From: Pirellulaceae bacterium
GTDB taxonomy: Bacteria; Planctomycetota; Planctomycetia; Pirellulales; Pirellulaceae
DNA length: 64,000 bases
NCBI GenBank assembly: GCA_025459265.1
Contig: JALOQX010000001.1
Coordinates: 20,578 to 84,577, forward strand
Reading direction: 5' to 3'
In this document: piece after piece, positions 1 to 9,409 of the stretch
Layout: each line of letters opens with the position of its first letter
Numbering within the stretch: the first letter of the stretch is position 1
Position numbers and translations under genes: made by a program
The notes under the pieces: model-generated
Seen by the model: the letters and a program-made list of their open reading frames with translations, nothing else
Databases searched by the model: none
What the model was told of the DNA's origin: nothing

Positions 1-1141
1 CCGCGACGGTGTCGAATTCCTCGGATTCCGGCAGCGCCAGGCCGAACTCCTCGTTCAGCTCGTCCACATGTACCCGTCCGTCGACCTCGATCGTGGACGC
101 GTCGATCCGGATCAGGTCCACCTCCTCCTCCTCATCCGATTCGTCGGCGATTTCACCGACGATTTCCTCCAGCGCATCTTCGATCGTGACGACGCCAGCC
201 ACCGCCCGGTACTCGTCCACCACAATGGCCATGTGGCTGCGGGTGCGGCGGAACTCCCGCAACAGATCGTCCACTGCCTTGGTCTCGGGCACAAACCACG
301 GTTCACGCAACAGCGGTCGCAGGGCATTGCGGGGCGTGCCGGCCGTCTGGCACAGCTCGGCCAGCAGGTCCTTCACGTACAGGATGCCGACCACATTGTC
401 CAGCGATCCCTCGTACACGGGCAACCGGGTGCGCCCGACCTCGGTGACGAACCGCAGCATGTCGGGCCAGCTCATGGCCAGGTCAATCGCGTCGACGTCG
501 CTGCGCGGCGTCATGATTTCGGAGACATCCACATCCGCCAGCTCGATCACGCCCTCGATCATCTCCCGCGCATCGGCCTCCAGCAGGCCGTCCCGCAGGC
601 CGGCCGACACGATGGTGCGAATCTCATCTTCGAAGGCCTCCTCCTCATCTTCGGCCGCGGCCGACTGTCCGGCCAGTCGATGGGCCAGCACGTTGCAGGC
701 GCGCGCGGCCCAGGTCACGGGCCACAGACTGCGGGCCAACCCTCGCCAGAGCGACCACGTGTGGTAGAGGAAGGGCGCCGACCAGACCTGCACCACGGCC
801 CAGGGGATCCAGATGGTGACCGCCATCAGCAGCGTGACAGTCACGACGGCCACCGTGACCGGCACCCGCACATCGGGCGTCGCGTGCGGTGAGTACCCGC
901 ACCACCAGCTGGTCGCGGCGAAGACGACGAGCAGCGTGCCGACAAGTTCCAGGGATTCCGCCGCCAGCGCCACGGCGGCGTGGCGATCGAGCACCTCGTC
1001 GAACAGTCCCTGGCGGTTGCGGCGGCGGCAGTACCGTTCCAGGTCACGGCGCGAGAACTCGTGCAGGACTTTCGCGCCGCTGGCGGCAAAGCCCCCCAGC
1101 GCCAGGCCGAACACCCCGCACCACACGCACCATGAGGACAT
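1..1141 (-). CDS. CNNM/CBS-domain membrane protein (CorC/TlyC 'hemolysin' family), 3' end outside window
   Basis: Membrane-anchored CBS-pair protein of the CNNM family, often linked to divalent-cation homeostasis. The visible 380 residues show hydrophobic N-terminal segments (residues about 5-25, 60-80 and 90-115). A CBS pair follows, with the typical first-CBS motif 'IMTPRSDVDAID' near residue 208 and 'VVDEYRAVAGVVTIEDALEE' near residue 310. The start of the C-terminal CorC/HlyC domain is also present ('DGRVHVDELNEEFGLALP'). The reading frame is open to base 1, so the C-terminus is missing. The ATG at 1141 overlaps the stop of ybeY, implying translational coupling at the end of a phoH-pgpH-ybeY-cnnm operon, an order common in bacteria. 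Family confident; ion specificity unknown. Confidence 0.85.
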   Translation of the reverse strand, partial: MSSWCVWCGVFGLALGGFAASGAKVLHEFSRRDLERYCRRRNRQGLFDEVLDRHAAVALAAESLELVGTLLVVFAATSWWCGYSPHATPDVRVPVTVAVVTVTLLMAVTIWIPWAVVQVWSAPFLYHTWSLWRGLARSLWPVTWAARACNVLAHRLAGQSAAAEDEEEAFEDEIRTIVSAGLRDGLLEADAREMIEGVIELADVDVSEIMTPRSDVDAIDLAMSWPDMLRFVTEVGRTRLPVYEGSLDNVVGILYVKDLLAELCQTAGTPRNALRPLLREPWFVPETKAVDDLLREFRRTRSHMAIVVDEYRAVAGVVTIEDALEEIVGEIADESDEEEEVDLIRIDASTIEVDGRVHVDELNEEFGLALPESEEFDTVA

Positions 1142-1146
1142 CACCG

Positions 1147-1614
1147 TCACGCGCCTCCTGCCGTCGGGCGCTGCGTCACCTCGTGCCCCCGCGACACCCC
1201 GCATTGTTTCAGATAGTGGTCCTCGGCACAACGCATCGCGCTGCGCGCCGCCGGCGTCTGGTCGTCCCAACCGACCAGGTGCAGCAGACCATGAATCACG
1301 TACAACAGCAGCTCGTGGTCCGGCGGCCACCCGTAGCGGGCCGCCTGCGCCCGGGCCGTCTCGCCACTGACTACGATCTCACCCTCAAGCAGGTCCGACG
1401 ACCGCTCCAGGACGAAACTCAGCACGTCCGTCGCGTAATCGTGCTGCAGAAACTGGCGATTGAGGCGGTGGATTGTGTCGTCGTCCACGATCGCGATGCT
1501 GATGTGGCAGGTGGACGGCCCGTGGTCGCGCACAATCGCGACCGCCACCCGCTCGAGAAGTGCCGCATCCACGTCCGTGGCGGTCTGCTGATCGGCGACC
1601 TCGATGTCCATCAT
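1147..1614 (-). CDS. ybeY: endoribonuclease YbeY (rRNA maturation factor)
   Basis: YbeY is a small metalloprotein needed for 16S rRNA 3' maturation and ribosome quality control. The 155-residue length fits. The signature occurs late in the protein as 'HGLLHLVGWDDQ', aligning with the usual HGxLHLxGxDH zinc motif. The first two histidines are present but the third ligand position is Asp, not His. The gene starts 3 bases after the stop of the upstream 7TM-HD gene and its stop overlaps the start of the CNNM gene. The neighbours phoH and pgpH match the conserved context. Confidence 0.9.
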   Translation of the reverse strand: MMDIEVADQQTATDVDAALLERVAVAIVRDHGPSTCHISIAIVDDDTIHRLNRQFLQHDYATDVLSFVLERSSDLLEGEIVVSGETARAQAARYGWPPDHELLLYVIHGLLHLVGWDDQTPAARSAMRCAEDHYLKQCGVSRGHEVTQRPTAGGA

Positions 1615-1617
1615 GGC

Positions 1618-3975
1618 TCAGGCCGTCTGCTGCTGGTCGGGGTACTTGACGCGGGCATGGTACACCGCCGTGAGCGACTTGATCAGGCTTTCCTGGATGC
1701 GCCGCAGCTCCTGCAGCGTGATCCCGCAGTCGTCGAACTGCCCATCCAAAAGGCGCTTCATCGCCAGCGATTCGATCAGGTTCTCGATCCGCGCCGGTGT
1801 CGGGTCAACCAGCGTGCGACTGGCACTTTCGGCCGCATCGGCCAGCATCAGGACGCCCGCCTCGCGCGTCCGCGGCTTGGGGCCCGGATAGCGGTAGCTG
1901 CTTTCCGGCACCACATCGCCGTCGGCCACGTTCTCCGATTGCCGCGCCGCCTGCTGGTAGAAGTACTCGACCAGCGTCGTGCCGTGATGCTGTTCAATGA
2001 AATCGATGATCGGCTGCGGCAGATGGTGCTGACGGGCCAGGTCCGCGCCGTCCTTGACGTGCGCAATGATCACCAGCGTGCTCATGGCCGGGAGCAACGA
2101 CTCGTGGCGATTCACATCCCGTCCCTGGTTCTCCACGAAATAGCCCGGCTTGAACATCTTGCCGATGTCGTGGAAATACGCCCCCACGCGGACCAACAGG
2201 CCGTTGCTGCCAATCGACTCGGCCGCCGCTTCGGCCAGCGAGGCGACATTGATGGAATGATTGTACGTGCCGGGCGCACGCCGGGCCAGTTCCTGCAGCA
2301 GGGGATGCGCCGCGTCGCCCAGTTCGAGCAGGCTGATGTCTGTCTGGACCCCGAACAACCGTTCGATGAACGGCAGCAAGCCCGTCATGATCAAGGCCGC
2401 GAGGACGGCCGTGAAGCCGTGCCACACGGCACCCGGGAGGAGCGGCAGGACGGCGAACGGCCCCGCGGCGGTCCAGCCGTTGCCGATGCTCCCCGCCGCG
2501 CTGTGCCAGGTACCCAGCGGCTCGCCAATGAGCAGGCCGATGCCGATGGTCGTCAGCACGGCGACCAGTCCCGCGCCCAGGCCCACGTAGATCAGCTTCG
2601 TCCGGCTTCGCACGCGGTTGAGCAGCAGGACGGCGGTCAGCGCCGTGGCCAGCATGAGCACGAACTCGGCCAGACCCATGCCCAGCGCGAGGCAGAGCGT
2701 CAACGCCATCACGCCGGTCAGCAGGAGCGCTCCCTGTCGCGAAAACGCGATGGAGATCGTCATGCTGAAGAGCAGCAGCGGGATCACTTCCGCCTGCCAC
2801 AATTCCCCCGTGCAGAGGCGCCCGAGCCCGACCGTGACCACCGCGGCCGCCAGCAGCGATACGAGTCGTCGCACCTCCGACGTCCAGGCCCGCTGATACG
2901 TCACCGCGTACACGCCGCAGAACACGAGCATGGCCGCGTACATGCTGAGACTCGCCACGGAAAACGTGACGCGGTCCAGGGGACTCATCTGCTGGACCAG
3001 CGCCGCGTGCTCGCGCCGCAACACCTCCAGCTTGTCGGGCGTCATCCGCTGGCCGCCGGTGACGAGCTTGTGCCCGGGCAGGTACTCTTGCTGCGCGACA
3101 ATACTCGGCAACAGCTCCGCGTACTCGCGTTGCGTGGCCTCGTTGTCCAGCGTCAGCGTCTTCGGCAGTCCCTGCCGGACCAGCGCGTGACTCACGACCT
3201 CAGCCAGAAACTCGGCGTCGGCGCCCGGCAGCTTGGCCTGCGCAAACTCCTCGGCCAGGCGCGTCTTCAACTCGGTCGCGACCTCCGCCATGCGGACTTT
3301 CTTGACGTCCACCAGCTGGGCAAAGCCGGGCTTTCCCAACGGATACACCTTGACCGCAATCTGGCTGCCCTCCTCCGGAGGATGTCCCAGCTGCTCCAGC
3401 AGCCCGGTTTCCTCGATCTGCTCGAAGGCGCGCTGCACCGCCCGCGCGAACAAGGTCAGATCCGGGTCCTCCTGCAGGGACGTCTTGAGGCGTGCGAACG
3501 TCGTGACGCTGCGCGCCTGCCGCTGCTCGTCCGACTCGTCCGCGGAGGCTTTCGGCAGGAACTCGTTCCACAATGCCGGCTCCACCTGCTCGACGGTTTC
3601 CGGCGCCAGGACCTGGAACATGCGACTCTTCAGGGCCGATCGCAGCTCCTTGAGCGGCCGATCGTCGTGCACATACGTGCACGCCATCTCGCTCCGCTTC
3701 TGCTTCCGCTGCTGCTCCGTCGCCGCGGGATCCGGGACGCTGAACGCCACGCGCGCACAGATGTCGCGACTCGGCAGATGTCCCACGCGGTATCCGAACG
3801 GAGGCGCCCACCCGGCGGTAATGCCCCACATGCAGATCGCCGCCACGGCGCACAAGCCGATCCGCAGCAGCACTTCCGACCGCTGCAGATGGCCCAGCGT
3901 GCGTGCCAGCCGACCCGGCGGCAGGGCCAGCGACGCAACATGATCCGAGCGGGTGATGCGGGAGTGGGTGGACAT
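1618..3975 (-). CDS. pgpH: 7TM-HD family membrane phosphohydrolase (PgpH-like cyclic-di-AMP phosphodiesterase)
   Basis: Membrane HD-domain hydrolase of the PgpH family; characterised members degrade cyclic di-AMP. The 785-residue protein has one N-terminal membrane segment (about 35-55), a long extracytoplasmic domain to about residue 300, then a block of hydrophobic helices (about 310-520). A cytosolic HD domain follows, with 'YNHSINVASLAEAAA', the catalytic 'FHDIGK' near residue 602 and 'IEQHHGTTLVEYFY' further on. It lies between phoH and ybeY in the standard operon order. Cyclic di-AMP as substrate is family knowledge; no cyclase is visible here. Cyclic di-AMP controls K+ uptake in other bacteria, and K+ transport genes occur 47 kb away; any link is speculation. 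Confidence 0.88.
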   Translation of the reverse strand: MSTHSRITRSDHVASLALPPGRLARTLGHLQRSEVLLRIGLCAVAAICMWGITAGWAPPFGYRVGHLPSRDICARVAFSVPDPAATEQQRKQKRSEMACTYVHDDRPLKELRSALKSRMFQVLAPETVEQVEPALWNEFLPKASADESDEQRQARSVTTFARLKTSLQEDPDLTLFARAVQRAFEQIEETGLLEQLGHPPEEGSQIAVKVYPLGKPGFAQLVDVKKVRMAEVATELKTRLAEEFAQAKLPGADAEFLAEVVSHALVRQGLPKTLTLDNEATQREYAELLPSIVAQQEYLPGHKLVTGGQRMTPDKLEVLRREHAALVQQMSPLDRVTFSVASLSMYAAMLVFCGVYAVTYQRAWTSEVRRLVSLLAAAVVTVGLGRLCTGELWQAEVIPLLLFSMTISIAFSRQGALLLTGVMALTLCLALGMGLAEFVLMLATALTAVLLLNRVRSRTKLIYVGLGAGLVAVLTTIGIGLLIGEPLGTWHSAAGSIGNGWTAAGPFAVLPLLPGAVWHGFTAVLAALIMTGLLPFIERLFGVQTDISLLELGDAAHPLLQELARRAPGTYNHSINVASLAEAAAESIGSNGLLVRVGAYFHDIGKMFKPGYFVENQGRDVNRHESLLPAMSTLVIIAHVKDGADLARQHHLPQPIIDFIEQHHGTTLVEYFYQQAARQSENVADGDVVPESSYRYPGPKPRTREAGVLMLADAAESASRTLVDPTPARIENLIESLAMKRLLDGQFDDCGITLQELRRIQESLIKSLTAVYHARVKYPDQQQTA

Positions 3976-3999
3976 GACGGGGCCCGTGCCGGGGAGGGA

Positions 4000-4965
4000 T
4001 CAACGCCGCGCTTTGGGCGAGCGGCGTCGTGGTTTCTCTTCGTACGCTTGCACAATTTCCTGAACCAGCCGGTGCCGGACGATGTCCGATTCGTCCAGCT
4101 CCACAATGCTCACCCCCCGCAGGCCCTGTAGACGCCGGACCGCGTCCACCAGGCCGCTACGCGTCGTCGACGGCAGGTCCACCTGCGTCACGTCGCCCGA
4201 CACGACCATCCGCGAGCCCTCACCCATGCGCGTCAGAAACATCTTCATCTGCGCCACCGTGGTGTTCTGTGCTTCGTCGAGTATCACGAACGCCTCGTTG
4301 AGCGTGCGGCCGCGCATGTAGGCCAGCGGCACCACCTCGATCACGTCACGCTCCATGTGACTCTTGATCAATTCGTAGTCCATCATTTCGTGCAAGGCGT
4401 CCAGCAGCGGCCGCAGATAGGGGTTGATCTTCGCCTGCAGGTCGCCCGGCAAGTAGCCCAGACTCTCCCCCGCCTCCACCGCCGGCCGGACCAGCACGAT
4501 CCGCCGGATGTCGCGCCGCCGCAGACATTCGACGGCCATCGCCACCGCCAGGTACGTTTTGCCGGTCCCCGCCGGCCCGACCGCGAAGACCAGCTCGTGA
4601 CTGCGAATGGCCGCCACGTACCGCGCCTGCCCCGCCGTCCGCGGCCGGATCTGCCGCGAGGCATTCGGGACCTCGATCGCGGGCTGGGGCGCCGCCACGC
4701 CATTGGCCCCCGACACCTGCGCCAGGATCTGCCGCACATCATCTACGGCCAACGGACCCCGCCGCTCGGCCAGCTGTTTGAGCTCCTCCAACGCCTTCGT
4801 GGCTTTGGCGACCGCGCGGTCATCCCCGGCGACATGGATCTCGCCGTCGCGGTGCGTGATCGCTACGCCCAAGCTGTTGCGAATAGCCCGCAAATGCTGA
4901 TCGCGAACCCCAAACACGGACAACGCCAACTGGGGCTCGCCAAGCGATATCGTTGCTTCTGTCAT
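4000..4965 (-). CDS. ybeZ: PhoH-like P-loop ATPase (YbeZ)
   Basis: PhoH/YbeZ-type ATPase, a partner of YbeY in rRNA and ribosome metabolism. The Walker A motif 'GPAGTGKTYLA' lies near residue 130. 'ILDEAQNTT' is Walker B-like and 'GDVTQVDLP' follows, both diagnostic of PhoH. An N-terminal KH-like segment precedes the P-loop domain. I chose the ATG at 4965 (starting 'MTEATISLGEPQ') over an upstream in-frame start because it is the normal family N-terminus. This gives 321 residues. It is the first gene of the phoH-pgpH-ybeY-cnnm unit, with 24 bases before pgpH. Confidence 0.92.
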   Translation of the reverse strand: MTEATISLGEPQLALSVFGVRDQHLRAIRNSLGVAITHRDGEIHVAGDDRAVAKATKALEELKQLAERRGPLAVDDVRQILAQVSGANGVAAPQPAIEVPNASRQIRPRTAGQARYVAAIRSHELVFAVGPAGTGKTYLAVAMAVECLRRRDIRRIVLVRPAVEAGESLGYLPGDLQAKINPYLRPLLDALHEMMDYELIKSHMERDVIEVVPLAYMRGRTLNEAFVILDEAQNTTVAQMKMFLTRMGEGSRMVVSGDVTQVDLPSTTRSGLVDAVRRLQGLRGVSIVELDESDIVRHRLVQEIVQAYEEKPRRRSPKARR

Positions 4966-5135
4966 CACTTCAACTATAGCGAATGTCCAGCTCCCCGGAC
5001 CAGACACCCACCCCGCGCGGCCGCTGCCGGTAGGTCGGGTGACGCCGTTGGCGCAGGCCAGGCGTAGCTCGCCCGGTGCCCCCTCTCACCCCACCGCAGC
5101 CGATCGCTCGCTCAGTCCCGTTCACGCGCATGACC

Positions 5136-6050
5136 TCACCGAGGGCCGATCAGCCCACCGGCCCAACAGGCGTAGGCGGCCGGCGCGGCGAGGGTCAGCG
5201 AGTCGGCCAGGTCCAAGACACCCCCCAATCCCGGCAGCCAGGTGCTGGAGTCCTTGCGGTTTGCATCACGTTTGAGCAAGGACTCTGCCAGGTCACCGGC
5301 CAGACCGGCGACGGCCAGGATGGTCGCGTAGAGCAGCCAGCCCCAGAGCGGACCAACACGGCCCGGCTCGGCGACCAGCTCTGGCACGACCCAGGCATAA
5401 CACAGCCCACCCGCGAACCACGCGGCCGCGAGCCCGCCCGCGACGCCCTCCCAGGTCTTCTTCGGACTTAATACCGGCGCCAGCCAATGGCGGCCCAGGG
5501 CCCGGCCCACGAAGTAGGCCCCCGTATCCGAACATTTCACGATGAGGATCACGGACAGCAGCGCGGCCATGCCCCAGCGGGCATCGTGCCACAACCGCAG
5601 GCTGACGAGGAAGCTGATGAGCCAGCCGGCGTAAACGATGGCCAGCGTCGAACGTCCCAGCCGGGCAGTGGCCTGACCCGGCTGCGTGAACTGGTGCATC
5701 TCGACCGCGAAGACCGCTACGATCGCCACCAGCACACCCGTTGCGGCCCAGGTCACACTGCCACCCGGCACACCCGGTGCGCCCGGCGCAGCGGCGAGGA
5801 GCCCCCACAGCGGGGTGGCCGCCAAGACAACGGGCAGGGACACCCCCGCATAGAGTATCCCGGCGATCGGCCGGTCCAAACGGTCACGCCACAGGTCCAG
5901 CAGCTCACGGGCCATGAGGTGCGAAATGAGAATCGCACAGGGGAGCAGCCAGATCCCGGGCAGCGACCCGGCCCAGCGCCAGTCCGCATACAGCAGGCCC
6001 GTCAGACCGGTCAGGAGCACGCTGGCCGAAAGCACGCGGAGCTTGAGCAC
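5136..6050 (-). CDS. cdsA: phosphatidate cytidylyltransferase CdsA
   Basis: Integral membrane enzyme converting phosphatidate and CTP to CDP-diacylglycerol for phospholipid synthesis. The 304-residue protein is mostly hydrophobic, with about eight predicted helices. It carries the family signature in two parts: 'KCSDTGAYFVGRALGRHW' and 'LSPKKTWEGVAGG' near residue 200. The C-terminal 'DLAESLLKRDANRKDSS' motif has the conserved acidic and basic residues. The start is a GTG at 6050. It lies 69 bases downstream of uppS, the usual partner in lipid and wall precursor operons. Confidence 0.93.
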   Translation of the reverse strand: MLKLRVLSASVLLTGLTGLLYADWRWAGSLPGIWLLPCAILISHLMARELLDLWRDRLDRPIAGILYAGVSLPVVLAATPLWGLLAAAPGAPGVPGGSVTWAATGVLVAIVAVFAVEMHQFTQPGQATARLGRSTLAIVYAGWLISFLVSLRLWHDARWGMAALLSVILIVKCSDTGAYFVGRALGRHWLAPVLSPKKTWEGVAGGLAAAWFAGGLCYAWVVPELVAEPGRVGPLWGWLLYATILAVAGLAGDLAESLLKRDANRKDSSTWLPGLGGVLDLADSLTLAAPAAYACWAGGLIGPR

Positions 6051-6119
6051 GATGTCAGGTCCCTCTTCTCAGGTTGTCCGGCCGCGGTTTGACCGCGCCG
6101 GAGCGCTGCGGCGCGCGGG

Positions 6120-6890
6120 TCACGAGCGACCGATGCCGCCGAACCGCCGATCACGTCGGACGTAGGCGCGGATCGCTTCGTACAGGTCTTCGGTCCGGAA
6201 TTCCGGCCAGCAGCGTTCGGTCACCCACAGCTCGGCATAGCTGATCTGCCACAGCAGGAAGTTGCTGACGCGCATTTCGCCGGCCGTGCGAATCAGCAGG
6301 TCCGGGTCCGGGCGACCTGCCGTGTACAGGTGGGCGGCAATCGTCTCTTCGCAGATCGCGTCGGGTGCCAGTTCGCCAGTCTGGACCCGCTGGGCGATGG
6401 CCCGCACGGCATCAACCATTTCCCCGCGTCCGCCGTAGTTGATGGCCAAGCACAACCGCATGCCGGGGTTCCCGGCCGTCAGGTCGATCGTGCGGTCCAT
6501 TTCGTCCAGCACGCGCGGGGGGATGCCGGTCCGCCGTCCGATGACTTCCACCACGATCCGCTGCTGCATGATCGTGCCCCGCTCTTCGATCATGTACTGT
6601 TCCAGCAGGTGCATCAGGAACTCAAGTTCCTCCGGAGGCCGTTTCCAGTTCTCGCTCGACAGACAGAACAGCGTGAGTTGTTCCAGGCCCAGTTGCGTGC
6701 ACTGCTCGACCGTGCGGCGCACGCTGGCAACCCCGCGCCGATGGCCTTCGATGCGTGGCAGGTTCTGACGCTGGGCCCAGCGTCCATTGCCATCCATGAT
6801 GATCGCGACGTGACGCGGCCGTTGCGCCCGCGGTACGTCGTGCAGCGGATGTTCGGAATCGAAAGCCGGGGTAGCAGAGTCGCTGGCCAT
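6120..6890 (-). CDS. uppS: undecaprenyl (isoprenyl) diphosphate synthase UppS
   Basis: cis-Prenyltransferase making the C55 lipid carrier for envelope polysaccharides. The start at 6890 ('MASDSATPAF') gives 256 residues, the normal family length. The catalytic P-loop 'IMDGNGRWAQ' is near residue 30. 'EQLTLFCLSSENWKRPPEE' and 'AINYGGRGEMVDA' follow, and the C-terminal signature 'PDPDLLIRTAGEMRVSNFL' is complete. The open frame runs on upstream but overlaps purA and has no homologous content, so the internal start is preferred. The gene starts 2 bases after the purA stop. Confidence 0.94.
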   Translation of the reverse strand: MASDSATPAFDSEHPLHDVPRAQRPRHVAIIMDGNGRWAQRQNLPRIEGHRRGVASVRRTVEQCTQLGLEQLTLFCLSSENWKRPPEELEFLMHLLEQYMIEERGTIMQQRIVVEVIGRRTGIPPRVLDEMDRTIDLTAGNPGMRLCLAINYGGRGEMVDAVRAIAQRVQTGELAPDAICEETIAAHLYTAGRPDPDLLIRTAGEMRVSNFLLWQISYAELWVTERCWPEFRTEDLYEAIRAYVRRDRRFGGIGRS

Positions 6891-6892
6891 GG

Positions 6893-8203
6893 CTATCGCG
6901 CCGCAGGCGGCAGGTCCAGGATCGTCTGGGACCGGGCGGGGCCCACCGAGAGGATCTCGACCGGCACCCCGACCAGTTCGCTGATGCGAGCGATCAGCCG
7001 CCGCGCACCGGCGGGCAACTGCTCCAGCCGTGTCATCTGCGACACATCCTGCTGCCAGCCCGGCCAGGTCTCGTACACCGGCACAACGCGTCGCAGATCC
7101 TCGATCTGGCTGGGCACGTGCGTGATGCGTTCGCCGTCCAACTCGTAGGCCACGCAGACCCGGATCTCCGGGAGGTGGCTGACGACGTCGAGCATCATCA
7201 GTGCCAGCCCATCGACACCGCTCAACCGCGCGGTGTAGCGGACCGCCACGGCGTCGAACCAGCCGCACCGTCGCGGCCGCCCGGTCGTCGTGCCGTACTC
7301 ACGACCCAGTTCGCGAATCTGGTGCCCGGTGGGATTGTCCTGTTCGGTCGGGAACGGACCTCCCCCCACGCGCGTCGTATAGGCTTTCGCCACGCCGTAG
7401 ACCTTGGTGATCCAGCGGCCGGGCACGCCGGCCCCGGCCGAGACCCCGACGCCGGAACTGTTGCTGCTGGTGACAAACGGGAAGGTGCCGTGATCGATGT
7501 CGAGCAGGGAGCCCTGGGCGCCCTCGTAGAGCACATGTCGATCCGCTTCGACCGCGTCCAGCAAGTAGGTCGTCGTATCGCCGATCATCGGCGCCAACTG
7601 CGCGCCGTAGTCGCGATAGGTCCGATAGATCAGCTCCGCATCGAGGTCCTCAGCCGTGAGGGCCTCGCGGTATCCCTCCAGCGCGCGGCGCTTGAACGCC
7701 ACGACCTGTTCGATGCGTTCGCGGAAGTGCTGGCTGACCAGATCGCCCAGGCGGATGGCGGCCAGTCGTCCGTACTTGTCGCGGTAGCAGGGGCCAATGC
7801 CGCGGAGCGTCGTGCCGATGCTCTCGCCCACGATCTTATCGGTGTTCAGGGCCCGGTCTTCGGCGATGTGCCAGGGGAACACCACGTGCACGCGCGGGCT
7901 GATCAGCAACCGGTCAGCGACCGGAATGCCGCGCCCGGTCAAGCCGGCGATTTCGTCAAGCACGACGGCTGGATTGAACACCACGCCCGGCGTGATCAGG
8001 TTCATCACGCCGGGGGTCAGAATGCCGCTGGGAATCTGGTGCAGCTTGTAAGTCTCACGACCAATCACCACGGTGTGCCCGGCGTTGGCTCCCCCCTGGT
8101 ACCGCACGACGATCGCCACCTGGAATTGTTCGGCCAACAGGTCGACGATCTTCCCCTTGGCTTCGTCGCCCCACTGCAATCCAATGACGCTGGTTCCTGG
8201 CAC
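6893..8203 (-). CDS. purA: adenylosuccinate synthetase PurA
   Basis: GTP-dependent ligase joining IMP and aspartate, the first committed step of AMP synthesis. N-terminal GTP-binding loop '[15 protein letters not shown]', then '[11 protein letters not shown]' and the IMP-contact region '[17 protein letters not shown]'. '[19 protein letters not shown]' and the C-terminal guanine-site '[10 protein letters not shown]' are present. I prefer the GTG at 8203, because a GGAGG lies about 8 bases upstream and the protein then begins six residues before the QWGDE loop, as usual. An alternative GTG at 8233 adds 10 residues. Confidence 0.94.
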   Translation of the reverse strand: MPGTSVIGLQWGDEAKGKIVDLLAEQFQVAIVVRYQGGANAGHTVVIGRETYKLHQIPSGILTPGVMNLITPGVVFNPAVVLDEIAGLTGRGIPVADRLLISPRVHVVFPWHIAEDRALNTDKIVGESIGTTLRGIGPCYRDKYGRLAAIRLGDLVSQHFRERIEQVVAFKRRALEGYREALTAEDLDAELIYRTYRDYGAQLAPMIGDTTTYLLDAVEADRHVLYEGAQGSLLDIDHGTFPFVTSSNSSGVGVSAGAGVPGRWITKVYGVAKAYTTRVGGGPFPTEQDNPTGHQIRELGREYGTTTGRPRRCGWFDAVAVRYTARLSGVDGLALMMLDVVSHLPEIRVCVAYELDGERITHVPSQIEDLRRVVPVYETWPGWQQDVSQMTRLEQLPAGARRLIARISELVGVPVEILSVGPARSQTILDLPPAAR

Positions 8204-8294
8204 GTTGCTCGCCTCCGCTGGAGCGGCTGCCACCGGGACTGGGGTGCGCAGCTGCGCCCAAGCCGGTCAGTCTACGTACAACCGCCGGGACCGG

Positions 8295-8822
8295 TCAACT
8301 ACGGGCGGTGCCTCCCGGCCGCGGCGGGGCGGCGAACTGCCGGCAGTATTCATAGAGCACCATGGCGGTGGCGGTGGCGACGTTGTAACTGTAAGGGAGC
8401 CCAAACACCGGAATCTCCACCACCTCATCCAGCCGTTCCAGGACGGCCGGCTCCAGTCCCGCCCGTTCGTGCCCCACCACCAGGACGGTGCGCGGACGAA
8501 ACGGAAACTGGTACACGCAGCGGGAGCGATTGGTCTGCTCCAGGCCCACCAGCTGAAACCCCGCCGCGCGCAGACGGGTCAAGACCGGGGCAAGTGACCG
8601 ATGCCGCTCAATTGCCACCTGGTCAGCGCCGTCCCGGGCAATCTTGCGATCCACCGTCGCGTGTCCGCAGGCGATCATCCGCCGCACTCCGCAGGAACTC
8701 GCCACGCGCACGATCCGCGACAGGTTGACGTTGCTCCGCAGCGGTGGGCAGGCAATCACCAGTTCGCACGCGTCCGGCAGTGCGACGGGTGGCCGGTGCC
8801 GCTCGTGGACGAATTCACCCAT
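8295..8822 (-). CDS. SpoU/TrmH-family RNA 2'-O-methyltransferase
   Basis: Small SPOUT-fold RNA ribose methyltransferase, 175 residues, without an added RNA-binding N-terminal domain. Motif 1 is visible as 'NLSRIVRVASSCGV' near residue 35. Motif 2 is 'VLVVGHERAGLEPAVLE' and motif 3 is 'VFGLPYSYNVATATAMVLYE'. In motif 3 the usual SLNV is replaced by SYNV. The domain-only size resembles TrmL or TrmH-like tRNA enzymes. The substrate cannot be told from the sequence. It is single between purA and the ArsR gene. Confidence 0.85.
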   Translation of the reverse strand: MGEFVHERHRPPVALPDACELVIACPPLRSNVNLSRIVRVASSCGVRRMIACGHATVDRKIARDGADQVAIERHRSLAPVLTRLRAAGFQLVGLEQTNRSRCVYQFPFRPRTVLVVGHERAGLEPAVLERLDEVVEIPVFGLPYSYNVATATAMVLYEYCRQFAAPPRPGGTARS

Positions 8823-8962
8823 CCTCCCCTCGCCCGCTCAGCCACTGCCGCCTGCCGCAACGAGTGACTCGTTAGTGTCACAACCGCCTCGGGTCGCCGG
8901 CCGCACGCAGGGGCCGCCCGGCGGCGCTGCGCACCTCCGTCGGCTCCCCGGCGACGCGTCAT

Positions 8963-9409
8963 TCAGACGCGCTCGGCCTCGCGACGGAAGGTCAACACGA
9001 AGTCGCCCAGGCGGACCCGCGGCTCGTCACCCGATGCCCGACCGGCCACCAGGTTCAGCACCTCCGTGAAGCGGTCGGGCAACACGCGGTAGAAATTGTG
9101 CTTGCCGTCCCGCCGACAATCAAGCAGCCCGTCTCCGCGCAGCAGCGCCAGGTGATGGCTGACGGCGGGTTGGCTCAACCGCAGTAAATCACACAGCGTC
9201 CGCACGTTCAACTCGCCCTTCTCCAGCAGGAACAGGAGGATGCGCAGACGCGTTTCGTCCGCCAAGAGCTTGAACCAGCGCACGAGCTCCTTGGTCAGTG
9301 CATCGGCGGGGTCCGCTTCCGGCGCGCCCGCCAGCGTCGTCGCCGCGGGATTGGCCAACGAACCGCGGCTGGACGCCGAGAACGCCGTACGAGAAAGCAT
9401 TGTGGCCAT
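8963..9409 (-). CDS. ArsR-family winged-helix transcriptional regulator
   Basis: Small DNA-binding repressor-like protein. The winged helix spans residues about 30-115. It contains 'LADETRLRILLFLLEKGELN' and the recognition-helix region 'LCDLLRLSQPAVSHHLALL', then 'GLLDCRRDGKHNFYRV', the usual ArsR wing. There is no cysteine-rich metal motif of the ELCVCDL type. I chose the ATG at 9409 ('MATMLSRTAF', 148 residues); the frame stays open to 9520 but the added part is low-complexity. Targets and signal are unknown. Nearest neighbours are the SpoU gene and, across a 600-base gap, hcp. Confidence 0.8.
   Translation of the reverse strand: MATMLSRTAFSASSRGSLANPAATTLAGAPEADPADALTKELVRWFKLLADETRLRILLFLLEKGELNVRTLCDLLRLSQPAVSHHLALLRGDGLLDCRRDGKHNFYRVLPDRFTEVLNLVAGRASGDEPRVRLGDFVLTFRREAERV

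Noticed and set aside
889..4131. A 1080-codon open frame on the plus strand opposite ybeY, pgpH and phoH
   Set aside because: It is a high-G+C antisense shadow of well-supported genes; the product is Arg/Gln/His-rich with no domain.
6891..7268. N-terminal extension of UppS upstream of 6890
   Set aside because: It overlaps purA in another frame, and the added residues are an Arg/Ala-rich shadow; the family N-terminus is at 6890.
7118..8728. A 536-codon plus-strand open frame opposite purA
   Set aside because: Shadow of purA and the SpoU gene, no recognisable domain.
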